17,476 nt of DNA from assembly GCA_036384915.1 (NCBI GenBank), contig DASVLJ010000057.1:1-17476 (forward strand), written 5' to 3'. A program made the position numbers and the translations under genes. The notes under the pieces were generated by a model. The model had not been told where the DNA came from, did not search any database, and saw nothing but the letters and a program-made list of their open reading frames with translations. This document shows, one piece after another, positions 15,042-17,476 of this stretch; position 1 is the first letter of the stretch; every line of letters begins with the position of its first letter. The stretch comes from PKWO01 sp036384915 (GTDB lineage: Bacteria > Pseudomonadota > Gammaproteobacteria > Burkholderiales > Burkholderiaceae_D).

Positions 15042-15729
15042 ATGGAATCAAATCATTTCTAAAGACTGTTGAGTCGTCGACTGCTTTGCGCTGTTTTTCT
15101 TCTGCTGCGCATGCGGGTGCGGGTGCTCGCCGGATGATTTCCGATTACCGGCTTGATCGGGCGGTTCGACTCCAGGCCATGGTTTCATTCCGGTTACTGA
15201 ACATTTGGCAAAATCCAGGCCGAGCGAAAACAGCATACCGGTTCAAAACTGCGTCGTTGCTATGCCACACTTATCCAATTCGGCGGCCTCGCATCGTGTC
15301 CCCAATAACATCCACACTTCCGCAATGCGCGCAAGAAAACCAAGCCGCAGGATTCTTCAAGCCCAAGCAGAAAACTCACCGTGCCAGATTAGCGAAGGCG
15401 GTATAAAGATGTCGCAAAAACCAACGGGGAAAACAATAAAGAAGATGTAAAAATCGGACTTCCCGCTCCCGGGCGCAAGGCCGGCGCAGAAACATCGCGC
15501 GCCTGAATTGGAGTGTACGGCTATCGATCAAATCGCGTGTAGACAAGCGTACCCGGTCGAACGTCGCCGCTTTTTTTGAGAAAATTTAATACGCGATCCG
15601 TATCGCGCGCAGAAAAGGCGCCGTACCGCCCAGCCCTCGTTGTGGCGCTGCCGAGGAATGCCACGGCATGGGCATGCGTACCGTGAAGCCTGCCCGGCGC
15701 GAGAACTTGCGCCGAATGAAAAAATGAAG
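15042..15729 (-). other. About 690 bp without a convincing gene (between porin and MFS genes)
   Basis: Open frames here lack ribosome binding sites and recognisable domains on both strands. The stretch must hold the porin promoter (minus strand), but no hexamer pair stands out. Seen features are A-rich patches near 15345-15455, a T7 run at 15571-15577 and a small palindrome CGCGAT / ATCGCG (15592-15597 with 15602-15607), followed on the minus strand by TATTAAATTTT. That last one is a weak candidate terminator for the MFS gene. The region may contain decayed sequence. Confidence 0.5.
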
Positions 15730-16992
15730 TCAGCTTTTCCTGCGATACAGGATCAGCGTGGCAATCAACCCGCATAGCGCTGCAAAACTCATCCACCAGC
15801 CGGGCACGGCCTTATCGCCCGTGTCGTGTATCAGCCAGGTGGCGATAAACGGCGTAAAGCCGCCTACGGTAGTGGCGAGGCTGTAGGCAAGCGAAAAGCC
15901 CGTGGTCCGAACATGGACGGGCATGACCTCGGTCAGGGCCACCACCATGGCCCCGTTATAGCTGGCATAAAGAAATGACAGCCAAAGCTCCACTTCCAGC
16001 ATCTTGCCGAAGTCGGGTGCGGCAACCAGCCAGGACAACGCAGGATATGCCGTCGCGATGGTCAGCGCGGTAAATGCCAGCAAAATGGATTTGCGGCCGA
16101 TCCGGTCGGACAAGGCCCCCATGATCGGTAACCAAAACAGGTTCGAGATGCCGATGCAAAAAGTCACGAGCAGGCTGTCCAGCGTAGACAGGTGCAGCAC
16201 GCTTTTGCCGAAGGTCGGCGTATACACCGTGATCAGGTAAAACGATACCGTGGTCATCAAGACCAGCATGACACCTGCGCCGACCAGAGCCCAGTTCTCG
16301 ACGATGGATCGTATGATCTCGCGCCCGTCCGGCCGGTGAGTGCGCGACTTGAATGCTTCGGTCTCCTCCAGCGAACGGCGGATGACGAAGATGCAAGGGA
16401 TGATCATGCAGCCGACAAAGAATGGAATGCGCCAGCCCCAGCTGGCAATCACCTCGGCGCCGAGCCAGGCATTCACGGCGTAGCCGATCGCCGCCGCCAC
16501 GATGATGGCCACTTGTTGACTGCCAGATTGCCAGCTCACATAAAAACCGCGATGCCCGGGCGTAGCCATTTCGGAAAGATAGACCGATACGCCGCCCAGC
16601 TCCACGCCGGCGGAAAAACCTTGCAGCAGGCGGCCGATCAAGACCAGCAAGGGGGCGGCGGCTCCGATGGTCTCATGGCTGGGCACGAAGGCAATGAGCA
16701 CCGTGCCGCTTGCCATGATGGACAAGGTTACGATCAAACCGCGGCGCCGGCCTATGCGGTCGATATAGGGACCGAGAACCAGTGCGCCCAGGGGCCGCAT
16801 CAGGAAGCCCGCGCCATAGGTGGCGAAGGTGGACATCAGTTGCGCGAATTCGTTCGTCGACGGGAAGAATGCGCGGCCGATCTGTTCAGCGAACAAGCCG
16901 AACAGGAAGAAATCGAACATCTCGAGAAAGTTGCCGCTCGTGACACGCAAGACGGTTGCCAACTTGGAAGATGCCGGTTTCTCAATCTGCAT
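15730..16992 (-). CDS. MFS transporter, MHS family (citrate/tricarballylate:proton symporter-like)
   Basis: The protein has 420 residues with about 12 membrane segments. The opening GNFLEMFDFFLFG (20-32) is the hallmark start of metabolite:proton symporters such as CitA and TcuC. The MFS loop motif occurs twice, DRIGRRRG (78-85) and DRIGRKS (296-302), once in each half. The middle carries GRLLQGFSAGVELGG (120-134), typical of the family. Members import carboxylates (citrate, tricarballylate, others) with protons across the inner membrane; the exact substrate cannot be read here. The ATG at 16992 has GGAG 6 nt upstream. An in-frame TTG at 17004 is rejected because the Shine-Dalgarno would fall inside the coding region. 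A TATAAC box at 17048-17053 (minus strand) is a possible -10. No catabolic or regulatory genes flank it. Confidence 0.9.
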   Translation of the reverse strand: MQIEKPASSKLATVLRVTSGNFLEMFDFFLFGLFAEQIGRAFFPSTNEFAQLMSTFATYGAGFLMRPLGALVLGPYIDRIGRRRGLIVTLSIMASGTVLIAFVPSHETIGAAAPLLVLIGRLLQGFSAGVELGGVSVYLSEMATPGHRGFYVSWQSGSQQVAIIVAAAIGYAVNAWLGAEVIASWGWRIPFFVGCMIIPCIFVIRRSLEETEAFKSRTHRPDGREIIRSIVENWALVGAGVMLVLMTTVSFYLITVYTPTFGKSVLHLSTLDSLLVTFCIGISNLFWLPIMGALSDRIGRKSILLAFTALTIATAYPALSWLVAAPDFGKMLEVELWLSFLYASYNGAMVVALTEVMPVHVRTTGFSLAYSLATTVGGFTPFIATWLIHDTGDKAVPGWWMSFAALCGLIATLILYRRKS

Positions 16993-16998
16993 ATACGT

Positions 16999-17002
16999 CT
17001 CC
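16999..17002 (-). promoter_or_regulatory. Shine-Dalgarno deciding the MFS transporter start
   Basis: GGAG on the minus strand is 6 nt before the ATG at 16992 and rules out the TTG at 17004 as the start. Confidence 0.7.
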
Positions 17003-17179
17003 AAAAATATTCCTGCCGCGTGGGGTCAACCCGCTCCTGTTTCGTCCGTTATAGGGGCGTGACGATCATTATCGATGCTTTTGCCGCTTGCAGGTGTAAC
17101 AAGTCAAAGCATGAACAGGATGGGAGTCACATCGCTGTCCGCAGTTTGCCGCTTGCGCGGCATGCACTAGTCTGAAAGC

Positions 17180-17185
17180 AGGAGG
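17180..17185 (+). promoter_or_regulatory. Perfect Shine-Dalgarno of the 50-aa gene
   Basis: AGGAGG ends 5 nt before the ATG at 17191 and 2 nt before the alternative ATG at 17188. The spacing favours 17191. Confidence 0.75.
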
Positions 17186-17190
17186 CCATG

Positions 17191-17343
17191 ATGAGCACGA
17201 TGAACTATCCCACCAAGCAGCAAGTGCGCGACTGGCTTTCGCAACGCCTTGTGCAACACAAGCCGCTGCCCGACATCAAGCAGATCCGCCGCGAACTGGG
17301 TTGGGACTTGTTTAAGAACCCGTTTCAAAATGACCAGGGCTAG
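17191..17343 (+). CDS. Small conserved-looking hypothetical protein (50 aa)
   Basis: The 50-residue hydrophilic protein starts at the second of two tandem ATGs, chosen by its spacing to a perfect AGGAGG. Its sequence is organised as MNYPTKQQVRDWLSQRL (4-20), a Pro-containing linker (VQHKPLPDI) and IRRELGWDLF (32-41), which suggests a two-helix compact unit. There is no signal peptide or membrane segment, so it is probably cytoplasmic. I have an impression that similar short proteins with an N-terminal YPT..QVR..L and a C-terminal RRELGW motif occur in other Burkholderiales, but I cannot confirm this and no function can be given. The gene is divergent from the MFS transporter and ends 28 nt before a long inverted repeat. 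Confidence 0.7.
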   Translation: MSTMNYPTKQQVRDWLSQRLVQHKPLPDIKQIRRELGWDLFKNPFQNDQG

Positions 17344-17371
17344 GAGCCTGCGCGGCAGAAGCGAGTCGGCT

Positions 17372-17476
17372 GCAATGGATGGAGAAAAGTCCCACTTTGC
17401 CCCCGTTTTTCCGGCTGTAGCTACGGCTACAGTCCTCAAAAGCGAGGCCAAATTGGGCTCTTTTCCCACCCATTTC
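17372..17476. repeat. Long imperfect inverted repeat (MITE-like or long-hairpin element), possibly cut by window end
   Basis: The arms 17374-17421 and 17426-17474 can form about 40 base pairs around a TACG loop (17422-17425), with only short mismatches and one bulge. The inner stem is CTGTAGC / GCTACAG (17415-17421 with 17426-17432), and T17407-T17410 pairs with A17438-A17441. The outer stems include CCCA / TGGG, GAAAAG / CTTTTC and AATGG / CCATT. The ends are therefore terminal inverted repeats of about 18 bp (left GCAATGGATGGAGAAAAG, right CTTTTCCCACCCATTTC). No T-tract follows the stem, so it is not a normal terminator. Pairing was done by eye. Confidence 0.65.

Noticed and set aside
15048..15236. 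62-codon minus-strand frame just upstream of the porin, with a HPHPHAQQ segment
   Set aside because: No clear ribosome binding site and no family features; more likely porin leader sequence.
15205..15450. Plus-strand frames in the gene-poor gap (15086-15406 and 15205-15450)
   Set aside because: They overlap each other in different frames, lack ribosome binding sites and show no signal peptide or domain.
15521..15796. 91-codon minus-strand frame overlapping the end of the MFS gene
   Set aside because: It overlaps the MFS C-terminus in another frame and has no recognisable domain; its start lies inside a confident gene.
17146..17173. TTGCCG and TAGTCT with 16-bp spacing as promoter of the 50-aa gene
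   Set aside because: The -10 matches only 3 of 6 and transcription would start on the Shine-Dalgarno itself.
17167..17469. 100-codon minus-strand frame across the 50-aa gene and the inverted repeat
   Set aside because: It runs through the palindrome and opposite a small gene with a perfect ribosome site; no domain or start signal seen.

Overview
The window looks like a chromosomal segment of a GC-rich betaproteobacterium, most likely Burkholderiales and perhaps Oxalobacteraceae-like. This is inferred from protein styles (sedolisin-type secreted protease, NodT-type outer membrane factor, CheV, BBP2-type barrel, MHS-family MFS carrier) and from a perfect flagellar sigma-28 type -10 element before cheV. 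The genus cannot be fixed from sequence alone. No rRNA, tRNA, CRISPR array, transposase or phage gene was seen.

Left part, plus strand: a 5'-truncated S53 (sedolisin/kumamolisin) serine-carboxyl peptidase ends in a strong intrinsic terminator. It is followed by a three-gene cassette of a 90-aa very hydrophobic protein, an ABC ATPase and a large ABC permease. The last two overlap by ATGA. Next comes a stand-alone cheV (CheW domain plus receiver) with its own likely FliA promoter and a clean terminator.

Centre, minus strand: a tripartite efflux operon reads, in transcription order, periplasmic adaptor, NodT-family outer membrane lipoprotein, and CzcA/CusA-type (HME) RND pump. An EIIA-Ntr-like (PtsN family) gene follows 42 bp downstream and may be co-transcribed. 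Upstream of the adaptor is a two-half-site operator (TGTAAC-N4-TGTATT on the minus strand) that matches the RstA box consensus and suggests control by an OmpR-family response regulator.

Right part, minus strand: a 556-aa outer membrane beta-barrel porin is followed by a 73-aa periplasmic protein. A 10-bp GC hairpin sits between them, just before the second gene's Shine-Dalgarno, and a terminator follows. After about 700 bp without convincing genes comes an MHS-family (citrate/tricarballylate-type) MFS symporter. At the far right is a divergent 50-aa plus-strand gene with a strong ribosome binding site. The window then ends in a roughly 105-bp imperfect inverted repeat (40 pairable positions) that resembles a MITE or long-hairpin repeat.

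Functionally, the segment is mainly envelope biology: secreted proteolysis, ABC export, metal/toxicant efflux, outer membrane permeability and carboxylate uptake, plus a chemotaxis coupling protein and a nitrogen-PTS-type regulator. The most notable non-coding signals are the terminal inverted repeat, the response-regulator operator, the sigma-28 element and the intercistronic hairpin.
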